A stretch of DNA of 64,000 nucleotides from Adineta steineri. Its lineage: Eukaryota; Rotifera; Eurotatoria; Adinetida; Adinetidae. Below the pieces are notes generated by a model, which saw only the letters and a list, made by a program, of their open reading frames with translations, was not told where the DNA came from and ran no database searches. The stretch is from NCBI GenBank assembly GCA_905250115.1, contig CAJNOI010000067.1:316490-380489 (forward strand), read 5' to 3'. The number at the start of each line of letters is the position of its first letter. The stretch's first letter is position 1. The translations under genes were made by a program, and so were the position numbers. Shown here one piece after another: positions 37,501 through 49,119 of this stretch.

Positions 37501-37979
37501 ATGTTTTCTTCTAAGAATTATTTACATTTAATTATCCTAATTATAGTTATATCATTCTTATATTTGTTTAGAAGTGAAAATGATGAAAGAAGACATACTA
37601 ATAAGAAATTGCTTTGTTTTAGAAAATCTCGAAAATTGAGTCTTATATTTTTGTACGCTACTGTTCAACAATTAATTGATACTCTCAATTGGAGACATGA
37701 ATGAGGTGTTGATAAATTATTGGCTAAAGGTGAAAATGAACTTCTTATAGAAGAATTAATGAGTGGTAAAACTTATTTTATGGGTTATAATAAAATGGGT
37801 CGTCCAATAAATTATATTCATGTTAAAGATCAATTTTCTATTGAAGCAACTGAAAAATTAGGTATTTTATCAGTGGAAACTAGTCGAAAATTACTTAAAG
37901 GATCCATTGAAACTGGTATAGTTATTCTTGATATGAATGGTTTTGGTATAAATAATATGGATTATCAATTAGTTAAAAG
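37501..37979 (+). pseudogene. CRAL-TRIO (Sec14-like) gene with an in-frame stop, cut off at a GTGTGGG element
   Basis: The frame contains ATVQQLIDTLNWRHE, a TGA, then GVDKLLAKGENELLIEELMS, SGKTYFMGYNKMGRPINYIH and VILDMNGFGINNMDYQLVKS. This is the CRAL-TRIO-N helix and the first half of the lipid-binding domain of Sec14-like lipid carriers. The stop at about 37702 and the loss of the second half of the domain make it non-functional. The break occurs at the first base of a GTGTGGG tract, so the lost half was replaced by, or deleted up to, that element. A hydrophobic stretch at the N-terminus is unusual for this family. Confidence 0.7.
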
Positions 37980-38124
37980 TGGGTGTGGGTGTGGTTGTCT
38001 GATGAGTAATATATTCACACTCACACCCACCCTTCAAACATTTATCAAAATGAATAGGCGTGTGGGTGTAGACATCTACTATATTCTTCTTTAAATCCTC
38101 ACACTCACCCACACCCGCACCCTT
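37980..38124. repeat. Two adjacent GTGTGGG inverted elements
   Basis: 37980-38036 (gggtgtgggtgtgg ... cacacccaccctt) and 38057-38124 (gcgtgtgggtgt ... cacccacacccgcaccc). The first starts at the break in the CRAL-TRIO frame. Confidence 0.8.
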
Positions 38125-38972
38125 TCATTCTATATGTGTTCGATCGATTATTACAATTGTATATTATTTCTAAGAGTAACATATTTTAATACTTCTAGAA
38201 AAAAACTTGCACTATGAATGATTCAAATGCACACTATCTAATCGATGAGAATCGTCTCGTTTAGTTTTTGTCTTCTGTAGTAGAAATATATATCCTTCAT
38301 TCTCAACTGTAAATTAGTACTCTGTGAAGCCTTTTAGTTTTTCTCTTATTCTAAAATAAAACAATTATATACTTCAATATAAAAAGATTTTATTTCTTTT
38401 TCAACATAAACAAACAGTAAAAGTACATCCTTGAGTCCAACGTTTACATCATCATTTTCTAAAACCTTTTAGTCTGTTTTCTTGTTTTTTCTTAAACATA
38501 ATAAAAGTATGTTGTTTAATCTTAAAATATAAATAGATTTATTCAATAATATTTTCCGTCTCATTTCTCACAGATGCTAGTAATGTCTCCTATAACTTCG
38601 AATACAAGTGTTTAGTTTGAAAGAATCAATTTTGCATTTTGTTTTTACAAAAATACATGACAAAACCTTTCTTAACTGTCCACGACTTAAAGTTAACTAT
38701 TATATTATGCATAAATTTTTTGACTCACATTTGATATTCTTTAATTATATATTTTTTTGTTCCGGTTAATAAATAGAATCTATATTTAATATAGTAAGAT
38801 GAGATTAATTTGAGAAAAACAAAGAATTCTAATGATATTTGTATAGTTTCATTTAGAGATTGTTTATGAAGAAATATCTCTCTTCAATTTTGTTGAGTAT
38901 TATTGTATATTTTATCTTTTTTGTTTAATTTAGATCTAGTAACAAGTGATTATAATAGATAAGCTAAACATT
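38125..38972. other. Intergenic, no gene seen
   Basis: AT-rich with many stops in all frames. Confidence 0.6.
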
Positions 38973-39193
38973 ATGAAAGTTGCTAAACGTTTTCATTGCT
39001 TTTTATTCTTATTTGTTTCAAATATGATCCATATTGAGTCATCTTCATTAATATCAATGCGATTAGCTCGTGCACGTATTTATCAACAATCCATTTATTC
39101 TCATTCTTTTCATCGTCATTTTCTTGGTGCATTTCCAAGTACGTCAATGAAAGCATGTTTATGGTTATGTCAAAATAATGATTATTGTCGTAC
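38973..39193 (+). CDS. PAN/apple-like secreted protein, interrupted by an assembly gap
   Basis: From the ATG at 38973 the frame gives a signal peptide (MKVAKRFHCFLFLFVSNMIH), then HFLGAFPSTSMKACLWLCQN with DYCRT, a Cys pattern like the N-terminal part of PAN/apple domains. It then runs into 100 N. The continuation cannot be seen, so completeness is unknown. Confidence 0.5.
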
Positions 39194-39293
39194 NNNNNNN
39201 NNNNNNNNNNNNNNNNNNNNNNNNNNNNNNNNNNNNNNNNNNNNNNNNNNNNNNNNNNNNNNNNNNNNNNNNNNNNNNNNNNNNNNNNNNNNN
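39194..39293. other. Assembly gap (100 N)
   Basis: Exactly 100 N, the usual placeholder for a gap of unknown size. Sequence on the two sides may not be neighbours. Confidence 0.99.
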
Positions 39294-39479
39294 ACGGCCG
39301 TATACGGCCGTTTACAGTCGTCGTAATGCTCGACCTGGGTATCATTGATAAATATAATAAAATGAAGATGCATTGTGGGTAAGATTAATATATTATATTT
39401 AGTATTATATTTTCGTTCAATATACTAAAAATTAAATTAAATTGAAATATGATAATATATATTTTATTATAATGCTTTT

Positions 39480-40115
39480 TTTAGTGATGTCTCTCATTAT
39501 TTATTAAACAAAAATGAAAATCTGTCTCGATTGGGATTAGAAAATGAGATTGACAATATGATATGAAACATTTTAATGTCGGAAAATGATACAAATGATG
39601 AAGTTTTTTATATTGCAGATTCATATTGTCATATGAATGTACTTTTTCAAAAGTAAATATGAGTTTAATGCTTAGTTTAGTTTATATTTGTCTACATATT
39701 TATTTAGATTGAATTGTTCAGAGAAATCCATTTCCGTATATGTAAAGAATAACATTAATATTGACAATAAAGGTATTGACATGTAATATGTAATTCAGTC
39801 ATGTTTTAGACTTTATCATTTTAAGGAAGGCAAGAATATTGTATTTTTTTAAATCTTTGAATGGACGTATATTTTAGATAAGTGGAATAATGTGTATGCA
39901 CGCCATTTTGCACACGATGTTGTACATGTTACTTTGAACTGTACGTATTATTTTCGAATTAATTTATTACGTATTTATTTCTGTTGGTATTAGTCAACGT
40001 CGACTAGATGATGATATTCAAATAAAAGCCTTCAGTACACAACTGCGAATAGCAAAAGAATACAATCTACCTATTGTCGTTACTTCTTGTGAAAATTTCG
40101 TAGAAACTTTTTAAT
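39480..40115 (+). pseudogene. Possible TatD-like DNase remnant
   Basis: Short coding-like pieces are scattered here: FYIADSYCHMNVLFQK near 39610, SEKSISVYVKNN near 39720, and RRLDDDIQIKAFSTQLRIAK followed by EYNLPIVVTSCENF near 39990-40105. The last resembles the Q..F..QL.LA....LPVVIH core of TatD metal-dependent DNases. The frames shift and no full motif set is present. Weak call. Confidence 0.35.
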
Positions 40116-40260
40116 GCTTGACTGCTGTAAGATATTCGAACAAATAGAAATAAATATATTCAACAGATTTATATAAAAAACTAGTTCATGAGTCGTCGCA
40201 AATATAATGTTCATAACATTGAGAATCATCAAATCTTTTTTCAAGAATATATAATTAATT

Positions 40261-40342
40261 AAGGGTGTGGATGTGGGTGTGGGTGGATGGGTTTACGTGT
40301 GGGTGTTTATTAATTATCAACATCCACACCTAAACCCTCAAG
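40261..40342. repeat. GTGTGGG inverted element
   Basis: aagggtgtggatgtgggtg ... catccacacctaaaccctcaag. Confidence 0.8.
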
Positions 40343-41063
40343 ATTTACTCAATATGCTAATGCAGACTAGTAAATGAGCTGGTGCCGATAGTTATAAAAG
40401 AAAAGATGTTCAAGATTAAAGTATGAAATTATATCTGTTTTCTTTTTGTACCAATCTGAACAACATGAAAAAAGGAAAAAAAAAATTTCTTGTTAATGTG
40501 ACTAGGCTAAAGAATGAAAACTTTTCTACAAAAGTATTTTTGTTTCTTAAGTTTTTTTCCTTTGTTCTTTTTGTGAGGAAAACACGTTCCCAATGGCATT
40601 TCGAAGAGTACCTTCTGGAGTTGCGTGTTGATTTGGATGCAAGATTTTAGCATAATCTAGCAGAAAAAAATACTTGTGTAAGTTAAAATAATAATTAGAC
40701 CTGTTACCCATAATTGCATTTTTTTTTCTGTCAGACGTTCTTGATATAGCTATTTCAGCTCGTACATCGGCAGTATCATATATATTTTTTTGACAACTTT
40801 ATGACAAGTTTTGATGATAAAACTACGTTGTTTACGTTCTTATACTTGATGTTTTGTTAAATGGAATTGTTTTTCTTTTCTTTATATCTATTGCAGTTGA
40901 TGAACCATCATCGATTCCTTCAGTAATTGTACGAAAGTATTGTGCTGCTGAACTAGTCGGCCTGTCAGAATCATTGTTTTTTATATGTTGTTTAAATGAG
41001 CAACTTACTTCGGCATATAATTCAATTGATATAATTTTAATTGTTTTTTCAAATGAGTAATTT
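40343..41063. other. No supported gene
   Basis: Two short plus-strand frames (40423-40650, 40854-41060) have no recognisable domain and no splice context; left uncalled. Confidence 0.5.
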
Positions 41064-41133
41064 CTGAGTATGGGTGGGTGGGTGTGAGCGAGGGCGTGTG
41101 TACCCTTTCAATCATATCTACACCCACACCCTC
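41064..41133. repeat. GTGTGGG inverted element
   Basis: tgagtatgggtgggtgggtg ... ctacacccacaccctcc. Confidence 0.75.
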
Positions 41134-41774
41134 CCTTTCAATATTGCTCAAACTCTCTTGAAGACGATCAGATAAGGATGAACAATAATTAAAGATTTGT
41201 TCACATGATCCACCGACTAATTGAATAGCATTGATAGAATTTGCATAATTTTGAAAATGTTTAACGCAGTTGTTGCAAAATTCGACAACATTTAAAGATG
41301 GACCTATACAGATAAATGATAGTCATATAATTTATCAAACTGCCTAATTTTTCTTAAAATTTTCAAAATTTTTAAAGCTCAGATGAAATAAAAAGATGTT
41401 CATTTTTTATTGCTCTTAGTTCCTTCGATATTTTTAAGAAACTTGCTTTTTCATGCGGAGACTCGACTATATCGAGAAATCAATTATAATTATACCAGTT
41501 TGTTGCATAAATTATTGCTTATATTCAACAAAACTATCTCGTTCAAAGAAAAATTAGTAATCTTGAGTTGTAGCATAACTGTTCCAAAACACGTTATCTG
41601 TACATCGATTAATATAAAAAAACAACAGTTATTTATTGTTTGATATTTATCTTGGAAAAACCAAAGAATTTTTACTTTTGTTGATTTTCTAATAGATACA
41701 ATGTGATCTCTAAGCTGTTCGAAAAACACAATTACAGGTCTTCTCTCTAGTTAACTTATGTTTCCAATCATCTA

Positions 41775-42210
41775 TTATACTATGCTGGAAAAGATATGGA
41801 AGCTACCGATGAAGTGATTTTCAGCTGAACAATCTATTTTTTTGTACATACCAGTCGTAATTGGTTTTATGGCGTATTGAGCCTCATCAGTTTGTATATT
41901 GAACACCATTACAGCATTGAAAATATTCCAATCATTCCGTTTTTTTCGTTGAAGTAAGACAAGTCTTTGCTCGTTCAGATTATCCAAATGTACGATGACA
42001 TTGAAACTATAATCACCTGTTAGTGACGCTTCTTCAGCATTGAAATTGAAGATACAATTAAATAATTTAATGTTCTTGAAAAAGTCCTGGTAGTTCTGCA
42101 GTTCGTCGTCGTCATATGGAAAATCTTCATCGTCACGAGACAAAGTGTGTATCAGTTGTTGCATGTCTCCAAATCGTTCTGTATTGACTCCACCAAGAAC
42201 AAAAACAAAT
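41775..42210 (-). CDS. Unrecognised acidic protein exon(s)
   Basis: The frame is open from a plausible acceptor at 42211 and gives FVFVLGGVNTERFGDMQQLI, an acidic stretch (RDDEDFPYDDDELQNY), then about 100 aa of mixed strand/helix character without TM. A second minus-strand open stretch at about 41135-41305 (VVEFCNNCVKHFQNYANSIN, LVGGSCEQIF) may be a further exon. I do not recognise the family. Confidence 0.4.
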
Positions 42211-42386
42211 CTGAAATCAGATAGAAACTAGATCTGATAATAACCCAATTCATATGACAAAACTCGAGAAATTACTGAAATTCATTATTGATCGACTTTT
42301 CGATAATTATAATGATTAATAGCAATTACAATTTATATAAATAGCTGCAATTTGCATCAATCCTGTTTGATGGGAGATTCTGAAAT

Positions 42387-42457
42387 CTTGAGGATGTGTG
42401 TGTGTGTGTGACTGAGAAAAGAAGTGAATACTCACACCCATACTCATACCCACCCTA
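42387..42457. repeat. GTGTGGG inverted element
   Basis: cttgaggatgtgtgtgtg ... cacacccatactcataccca. Confidence 0.7.
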
Positions 42458-42839
42458 AAGAAGTAGCACATATTACGTGGCTCCATATATATCGACATGA
42501 AACGTATATCAGCGCCCCTTCTTATCATTTTGTTGCAAAAAATATATAATTTTCATGTTCTTTAAAATACACTTTCTTGTATAAACATATTTATAAATGT
42601 GCGTAACCAATAGAGATCTAAGAAAAGCAGAGTATACAAACAAGTAACGCTCGTCTGCAGGCTCGCTCAGCTCTTTCTCGTAGAAATCGTATTCTACAAT
42701 ACTAACCTTTTTGCTTATACAGTTTGCAAAAATTAACACGAGATTTGAGTTCTTCCGCCCGACTTACCCTTCGGTCACCCCTTATGAAAAAACTTTTTTA
42801 TAAAAATTGGTTCTCTTCCTAAAAAAGTAATCCATAAAA

Positions 42840-43410
42840 TTATTTTATAAAACTAACATCAGATTCGAAGTCTCCTCATCGAAAGGCCTCGAAAATGTTT
42901 TTTCTAAAAAATCGATTCTCGAATCACCATCTGGTAAAACTTTCTTGGAACTATCTTTAAGATTAATAATATTAATTAATTATTAATTGATTTTTAACTA
43001 AAATTAACCTCACATTCGAATTCTTGGTACTCGATTACCCTTCGGTCAAACTTTTTCAAAAATTAATAGTATTAATTATTAACTGATTATTAACTAATTA
43101 ATTTTAATAAATCAATCTCAGATTCGAGTTCTCCATACTCGATTACCCTTTGGTTCAATTTTTCCGAAAATATTTCAAAAACTAATAATATTAATTATTA
43201 ACTGGTTATTAATTGATTGTTAACTAAAAATAATCTTAGATTCGGATTCTCCACACTCGATTACCCTTCGGTGAAACTTTACTCGAACATATAATAATTA
43301 TTATTATTAACTGACTATTAACTAATTATTAACTAGTTAATTTTAATAAACTAACCTCAGATTCAAGATCCCCGCCCTCGATTACCCCCCAGTGAAAGTT
43401 TTTCGGAAGT
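42840..43410. repeat. Degenerate tandem repeat, unit about 110-120 bp
   Basis: Units carry ctcgattacccttcggt, a preceding cagattcg box and an AT-rich spacer of attaattattaact type. Clear copies centre near 42745, 43030, 43140, 43255 and 43375, with a weaker one near 42870. Confidence 0.75.
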
Positions 43411-43499
43411 ATCTGAAAAATTACATTTGAATGTTTTTTTGACCGTGGGGACACACAAGCAATCAAGCAATCAAGCAAACAATTTATTCCTGCTGGACT

Positions 43500-44254
43500 C
43501 TTCTCTACGAGAAAGAGAAAAAAAGTTCAGAGTGTATAGCTTAAGATATTTTAACCAAGGTTGACGTTGATTTTTATCTATAGAGTAAAGTGCTTGATTA
43601 AGAAGAACATGAAGACTATTTTCTGATTGATTCCATTCCATAGTATATAAATAAATCGATGCTGATTCTTCTTGTCTAAGTTCATGTTTTGGTTGTTAAG
43701 AATCAGAGATGTCCATGGCGGCGCTGCCGCTGCTGCTACCGCTGCAGCCGTGGCGCAGCAGCAACCTTTATCATACTGTCGCGGCAGCTTTTTCAGGAAA
43801 CAATTTTAAAAACTACGAAATTTACACATAATCTCGACATTGCTGTATTCCGCAATGTAAAACTAGATGGATCTCATCGATTAGCAGCAACAGCACTCGT
43901 TTAAACCACTATCAGCTTTGAGAATCGTAAAATTCTTAAAAGTCCCATCGCGACAGCGGCAACTTTTTTATAGGAGCGCGGCGCGGTAGCGGCGCGTTAG
44001 CTTTTTTACAATATCGGTGCGGCGCGACAGCGGCAGATTCTCAACCGCGATGGACATCTCTGTTGTGAATTCAATTTAGCAGCAGTTATATAGAGTTGAA
44101 GTTCTGTACCAAGTAGATTTTCAAGTGATTGCCAAGCTTCTTCGAGAGAAACGAGTTGTTCTTGCTGATAGCTATTAATAAATTCGATATTTTCTTGTAA
44201 TTGATGAGAAATATCAAGCAAAAAACGAAGATTGATTTCAAATGAAAATGACAT
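43500..44254 (-). pseudogene. ADP-ribosyltransferase-like gene disrupted by a transposon
   Basis: On the minus strand a coding segment starts at 44254 (MSFSFEINLRFLLDISHQLQ) and runs to AAKLNSQ at the edge of the element at 43704-44062. Past the element the same frame resumes (HELRQEESASIYLYTMEW, then LLNQALYSID) to about 43545. The EESAxIYLYTMEW block resembles the N-terminal part of NAD:arginine ADP-ribosyltransferases, an expanded family in bdelloids. Removing the element with one duplication copy restores the frame, so the gene was intact at insertion. The catalytic R-S-E part is absent; the 3' side ends in unrelated sequence. The family call is from memory. Confidence 0.5.
43704..44062. 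mobile_element. GC-rich hAT-like MITE inside a gene
   Basis: The terminal inverted repeats read CAGAGATGTCCATGGCGG and, from the other end, CAGAGATGTCCATCGCGG. Flanking 8-mers ttaagaat (43696-43703) and ttgtgaat (44063-44070) agree at six of eight bases. The ends are GC-rich (gcggcgctgccgctgctgct), unlike the AT-rich surroundings. There is no transposase. Confidence 0.75.
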
Positions 44255-44533
44255 AGCTTTTTTTTTTCTTTCTATCCAACTTTATTCAAGTTTAACGATG
44301 ATATTTTATCACATGTTATATATAGGTTGGTAAAAACCAAGGAGAAAAACGTCATACCTATAAAATGTTGTAATCGAAAGAAAAAAGAACGTGTTTGATG
44401 ACAAATATTTTTCAATTCTCTTCACTTTATTTCTATGATGAGGGAAATATATGTTAGCAGTCATAAATACTAACAAGTGACGCTCGTCGAGTAGACTCGC
44501 TTGATCCTCGACTGATTTTAACCTAATTATAAA

Positions 44534-44610
44534 CGTGTGGGTGTAGGATGTGGAATGAAATAAAACGAACACCCATAGTCACACTCACACCCACACCCAC
44601 ACCCACCCTT
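44534..44610. repeat. GTGTGGG inverted element
   Basis: cgtgtgggtgtagg ... ctcacacccacacccacacc. Confidence 0.8.
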
Positions 44611-44629
44611 CTTGACTTCCACCATGGGT

Positions 44630-45085
44630 TCAGTATAAGATATTCTGAGCCTTGGGATACTTTACGAGACTGAGAGTCGTTTCGTGTGACTTACGCGAAA
44701 CCTTTTCTCAGTGTTCAACACTATGAAGAGTTTAGTATAAGATATTCTAAACCTTGGGCAAGCTTACGAAACCATGAATAGTTTCGTATGACTTGGACCG
44801 AACCTTTAGTGACTTTATGAAACCATCGAGAGTTCAGTATAAAATGTCGGAAACTTTGGGGAGCTCTACGAAACTATCAATCGTTTCGTATCATTTGGGC
44901 CAAGGCTTTTGTTAGAGTACGGAACCATCTAGGGTTCAATATAAATTCTTCTAAGCTTTCGGAAGCCCTACAAAACTATCAATCGTTTCGTATGAAATAC
45001 CCGGAACTTTCAGATGGTCTACGAAACTAAGAATAGCTTGGTATAAAATCGACGAAACCTTCACTTGGGTTTCGAAATCAACAAT
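44630..45085. repeat. Degenerate tandem repeat, short units
   Basis: Recurring boxes such as tacgaaactatcaatcgttt, tcgtatgacttgg and gttcagtataa alternate about every 55-100 bp. The minus-strand frame at 44951-45217 is only this satellite in translation. Confidence 0.7.
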
Positions 45086-45104
45086 AGTTTTGGAATGTAC
45101 TGCG

Positions 45105-45219
45105 AGCGTGTGGGTGTGAGTGTGGGTGTGGGTGTGGATGGGTGTGAGTGTGGGTGGGTGGGTGTGGGTGTGGGTGTAATGTGGAGAGACGGGATGTACC
45201 CACACCCACACCCTCAAGA
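45105..45219. repeat. GTGTGGG inverted element
   Basis: Long left arm of (gtgtgg)-type units, right arm cacacccacaccctcaag. Confidence 0.85.
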
Positions 45220-45711
45220 TATAATATTTTAGCAGTTTTTTTGTACAAATGCACTAGCTGTTATACAGTGTCACTGATTCACTCGAGAGCTAGATAACTC
45301 TCAGCGACGAGCGTTATTTATTGTTCTATTAAGCATTACAAGCTTTTGATCATAACATGTAAGTGCTTCACCAAGAAACGTAAGCGCTTCGGTTTTTTGA
45401 CAACTTAAAGTCCTGCCAGAAGATGTGTCCATAGCGCATGACAATTAGACTCCAGAAACTCAAGAATACCATATGCTTATGAAAAAAGTTTGACAAGAAT
45501 CTAAATAGAAATTAATAAAAAGATAAATACATCTTGTCAATATAGGTAAATCTAACTAATCTTTGATAGTAGAAATATTTAATAAAAATCAAAATAAAAT
45601 ATAAGATAAGATAAAGTTTGAAAGACCTATAAATATTAGCCAGAGTAATGAAAAAATATATTAAAAAAAGTAGTGGAGTTATCTAAAACTAAAAAGAAAA
45701 GTTTATTGAAA

Positions 45712-47331
45712 ATGGAAAGGAATGCATGTTCGTCGACGAATAAAGATTCGAGAAAAAACAATAGACGAATTTGGTTTGATTGGATACAACTAATTGCAGC
45801 TATCCTCGTTCCAATAGTCATTGCCGTTTATACCGTTGTTGATAATAAAAGTAACGAATCAATAGCTAACGCGAATCGTCGAAGTGATCTTCAAATCGCC
45901 GAAGACCAACGCTTAAATGAAATCCAACTTGGTGAACAAAGTCGAAAGGAAGATCGTGCACTTAATATTGATCAACAAGAAGAAAATATTCTTCTTCAAT
46001 ATCAAACATTTCTTTCAAGATTAATTATTGAACATGGAAATTATTTAGAAAAATCATCTGAAGCTAAAATTGTTGCCCAATTTATGACATTAACTGCACT
46101 AGATCAATTAAATGTTAATCGTAAACGTATTCTTCTTCGATCACTTCATCATGCTAATTTAATAAATTTTCTAAAAACTGAAAAATCATTCAATGCAAGT
46201 ATTGTGAATCTGGAACAAGCAGATCTTAGTCATATTCAATTTGGCTTATCATCAAATCGAATCGATAAACTTCCGATGTACCGATATATCGATTGGAATT
46301 ATGTTTGGTTGCCTCGCACAATTCTTGTCAATGCATCTTTTCGTCATACAATATTAGATCATACGACATTTACTGAATCAGTTATGGATTCAATTGATAT
46401 GGGTTTTGCTACACATACAATTCATCAAAGTCGAACAAACTTCGTTGGTGCTTCATTGATCAAAGCAAATATGTCCAATGTTCGATTTCGTTTGACAGAT
46501 TTCTCGTTCACAAATTTACTTCTGTCTCAAATGGACAATTTCGAATGCATCGAATGTAACTTTTCACATTCTATTCTAGCGAAAGTCAATTTAAATTATT
46601 CAATAATTTCTCATACATTTTATCTCTCTAAGGATCGACTTCTATTCGATTATACAAATTTCAGTCATGCACTAATTCATTCAGCTAGCTTTAAAGCAAT
46701 TAATTTTACTAAATCAGATTGGTCAAATGTGCAAGCATCTCAAATAGGAATTTATAATTCGATATTTACAAATGCAATAATGGACAAGTCTTCACTAATC
46801 AAAAGTACTATTCAAGATTCAGTTTTTGAAGATGTGAATTTCTATGAAACAGATTTCAGTTATGCTAAATTTTACAATGTGACATTTATTAATTTAAATA
46901 TGTACGTTATTAATATGAGTTTTATTTCATGTGAATACTGTTTTTTCATTAATGTTAATTTTGAAGACATGATTTGGACACATATTTCATTAAGATATTC
47001 GAAATTTCGTGACTGTTCAATTGATACCAATGAACTATTTGAAAACAGTATTGATATTTTCGAATCGAAACTAATCAATGGGACGAATGAATACAATCTC
47101 GGTAAAATTGATTCATTTCACCGAATTTTATATATTATTCGAATTAAAACTGGTAATAGAATTCCTATTGAAACTCATATGAATGTTTATTTAACAATAT
47201 TCGGTCAAGTTAATCAAACCAGAGAAACTGAACTTAAATCAAATGATTATCAATTAAACAGATTTCAAAATGGACATATTAATAATTTTACCTATCTGTT
47301 CAATAATTTTGGACAAGTTTGTTTCTCTTGA
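45712..47331 (+). CDS. Membrane-anchored pentapeptide-repeat protein
   Basis: 539 aa from the ATG at 45712; the frame above it begins with a GTG and is less likely. After a basic N-terminus comes one TM (WFDWIQLIAAILVPIVIAVYTVV), then a charged coiled-coil-like stretch (residues about 65-115), a helical segment (AQFMTLTALDQLNVNRKRIL) and a long series of loose pentapeptide repeats A(D/N)LxX: LEQADLSHIQF, FVGASLIKANMSNVRF, FSYAKFYNVTFINLN. Such repeats form a right-handed beta helix. I recognise this TM-coil-pentapeptide design as common in bdelloids; its role is unknown. No break is visible. Confidence 0.8.
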   Translation: MERNACSSTNKDSRKNNRRIWFDWIQLIAAILVPIVIAVYTVVDNKSNESIANANRRSDLQIAEDQRLNEIQLGEQSRKEDRALNIDQQEENILLQYQTFLSRLIIEHGNYLEKSSEAKIVAQFMTLTALDQLNVNRKRILLRSLHHANLINFLKTEKSFNASIVNLEQADLSHIQFGLSSNRIDKLPMYRYIDWNYVWLPRTILVNASFRHTILDHTTFTESVMDSIDMGFATHTIHQSRTNFVGASLIKANMSNVRFRLTDFSFTNLLLSQMDNFECIECNFSHSILAKVNLNYSIISHTFYLSKDRLLFDYTNFSHALIHSASFKAINFTKSDWSNVQASQIGIYNSIFTNAIMDKSSLIKSTIQDSVFEDVNFYETDFSYAKFYNVTFINLNMYVINMSFISCEYCFFINVNFEDMIWTHISLRYSKFRDCSIDTNELFENSIDIFESKLINGTNEYNLGKIDSFHRILYIIRIKTGNRIPIETHMNVYLTIFGQVNQTRETELKSNDYQLNRFQNGHINNFTYLFNNFGQVCFS

Positions 47332-47369
47332 CATCAATAGAATTGATTAACTATTCTATTTCTAGATAA

Positions 47370-48680
47370 AATCTATTATGATCAGATATTATGAAAATAC
47401 TCAGAAAACAAAATGGTTTTTAGATTGGATAGAAGTCGATATACCTATACGTGATGAATTTTATAAGTAGATTCATTCAACTAATCACTACATGTATTCG
47501 TTTGTTTGTTCAAATAGATTTACCTGCTTCTGTTGGATCGAAAAAAGTGAAGTAACAAATCAATATCAGATCGAATTAAAACCATCGGAAATCATTCAAA
47601 AAAATATTTGTATGAATCAGAGAATTCTTTCAAGAGATTTTGTTTGTTTTCTTCTTATTAGTTGTAACATATGAAGTTACAGTTTATACTGGTGATGCTC
47701 GTGGAGTTACTGTGGGTGCTCACGTACATTTAAAAATCTATGGAGAATATCGAGATTCAGGTGAATCAAGTTAGAAATATTGAATCTAGTAATCAATTTA
47801 TTCTGATTGTAGATACATATAGATTACATGAATCGAAAACAAATTCAAATTCATTTCAACGAAATCAAGTTTGATTTTCATTTGATTGTATCACTTATTT
47901 ATTTTACAATTTTAATAGAAAGATATTTTCCATATCAATAGTCTATATTTAGGAAAACTGGACAAGATTGATGTTTCGCTACTTGATGGCGTCGTAAGAT
48001 ATAAATTTCCCAAGACTTATTCACACAGAATGATCTCATAGGGTTCTTCATCTTGGTTTCTTCTTCGAATAGAAATTCGTGATACGAGAATAAATAACAC
48101 ATATTTCGAGTTCGATTTCCAAGACAACATACGCAATCGGAATGGACTTCATGGAGAACACCCACCTTATGAAATTCTTTTATCCAAATATTATATTATC
48201 AACGATTTAACATTTTTTCAAATTAGTGTTATCACATCGGATAGTTTTCGTAGTGGAACAGATGCCAATGTTTATATTATTATTTTTGATTCATTTAAGA
48301 ATACAGGTACAAATTGTTTATCTTAAGATAATTTTAGCAAATAAAATATATTTTAGGTAAAATATCATTGAAGAATTCCAAAACATATAAAAACCCTTTT
48401 GAAACGGGTCATCGAGATGAGTTTCATATTGAATTAACTGAGTTTGATTCACCTATTAAAATAAAGTATTAAACATATTTATTTCGCATCGAATGAAAAG
48501 TTTGATTGTTTAGAATTGGTCATGACAATTCAGGCTTTGGTGCAGATTGGTCATTAGATCGTGTTGAAATTGAAAGACCAAGTTTAAATCAAAAATGGAT
48601 ATTTCCTTATGGAAAAGAACTGACACAATTAAATGAAGAAAATCAAATTGAAATTGAACTTTATCCAAAGACAAATTAAT
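47370..48680 (+). pseudogene. PLAT-domain (LOXHD1-like) gene remnant
   Basis: Three PLAT-type units can be traced. Unit 1 is partial and broken (KWFLDWIEVDIPIRDEFYK then stop, later WIEKSEVTNQYQIELKP). Unit 2 starts TYEVTVYTGDARG, with HLKIYGEYRDSGES, and contains a stop before GSSSWFLLRIEIRDTRINN. Unit 3 (SGTDANVYIIIFDSF; RIGHDNSGFGADWSLDRVEI) has tidy splice sites at about 48306/48358 and 48465/48515 and ends with TAA near 48679. PLAT domains bind lipids or membrane proteins. Units 1 and 2 carry stops, so the gene as a whole looks dead. Confidence 0.6.
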
Positions 48681-49119
48681 CCTTTGAGTCCCAATTTATT
48701 TTTTGCTACATTAAATTCAAATAAAGCATGAAACTAGTCTATTCTAGGCCTAGGTCGACCAATCCGATGTTGGATCCTATTGGTTCCGATCGGATACGAC
48801 GATCCGACAAAATTCTATAGGATTCTGGTCACGGAATTGCATCGGATTCCGTCGGAAGAAAGTCTGTCATTTTCTGCAAACTTGATGAGCGGTGTTTTTA
48901 GCTATGTTCTATTATGGTCTTATGGACACCTGTCAAATCCGAGTATTGGACTGGTGCACCTAGGGAGAGAGAAATATCAGTCATAAGTATCTCATGTGTT
49001 GTCGCATCTAGTATAGGTGATAGAGATTTGAGACGCTTAAGTTTATTAGGAGAAATGTTATAAAACGTTTTCATGAAATAAAAAAACACAGTTTTTGTTT
49101 TTTTTCACATTTAAATACT

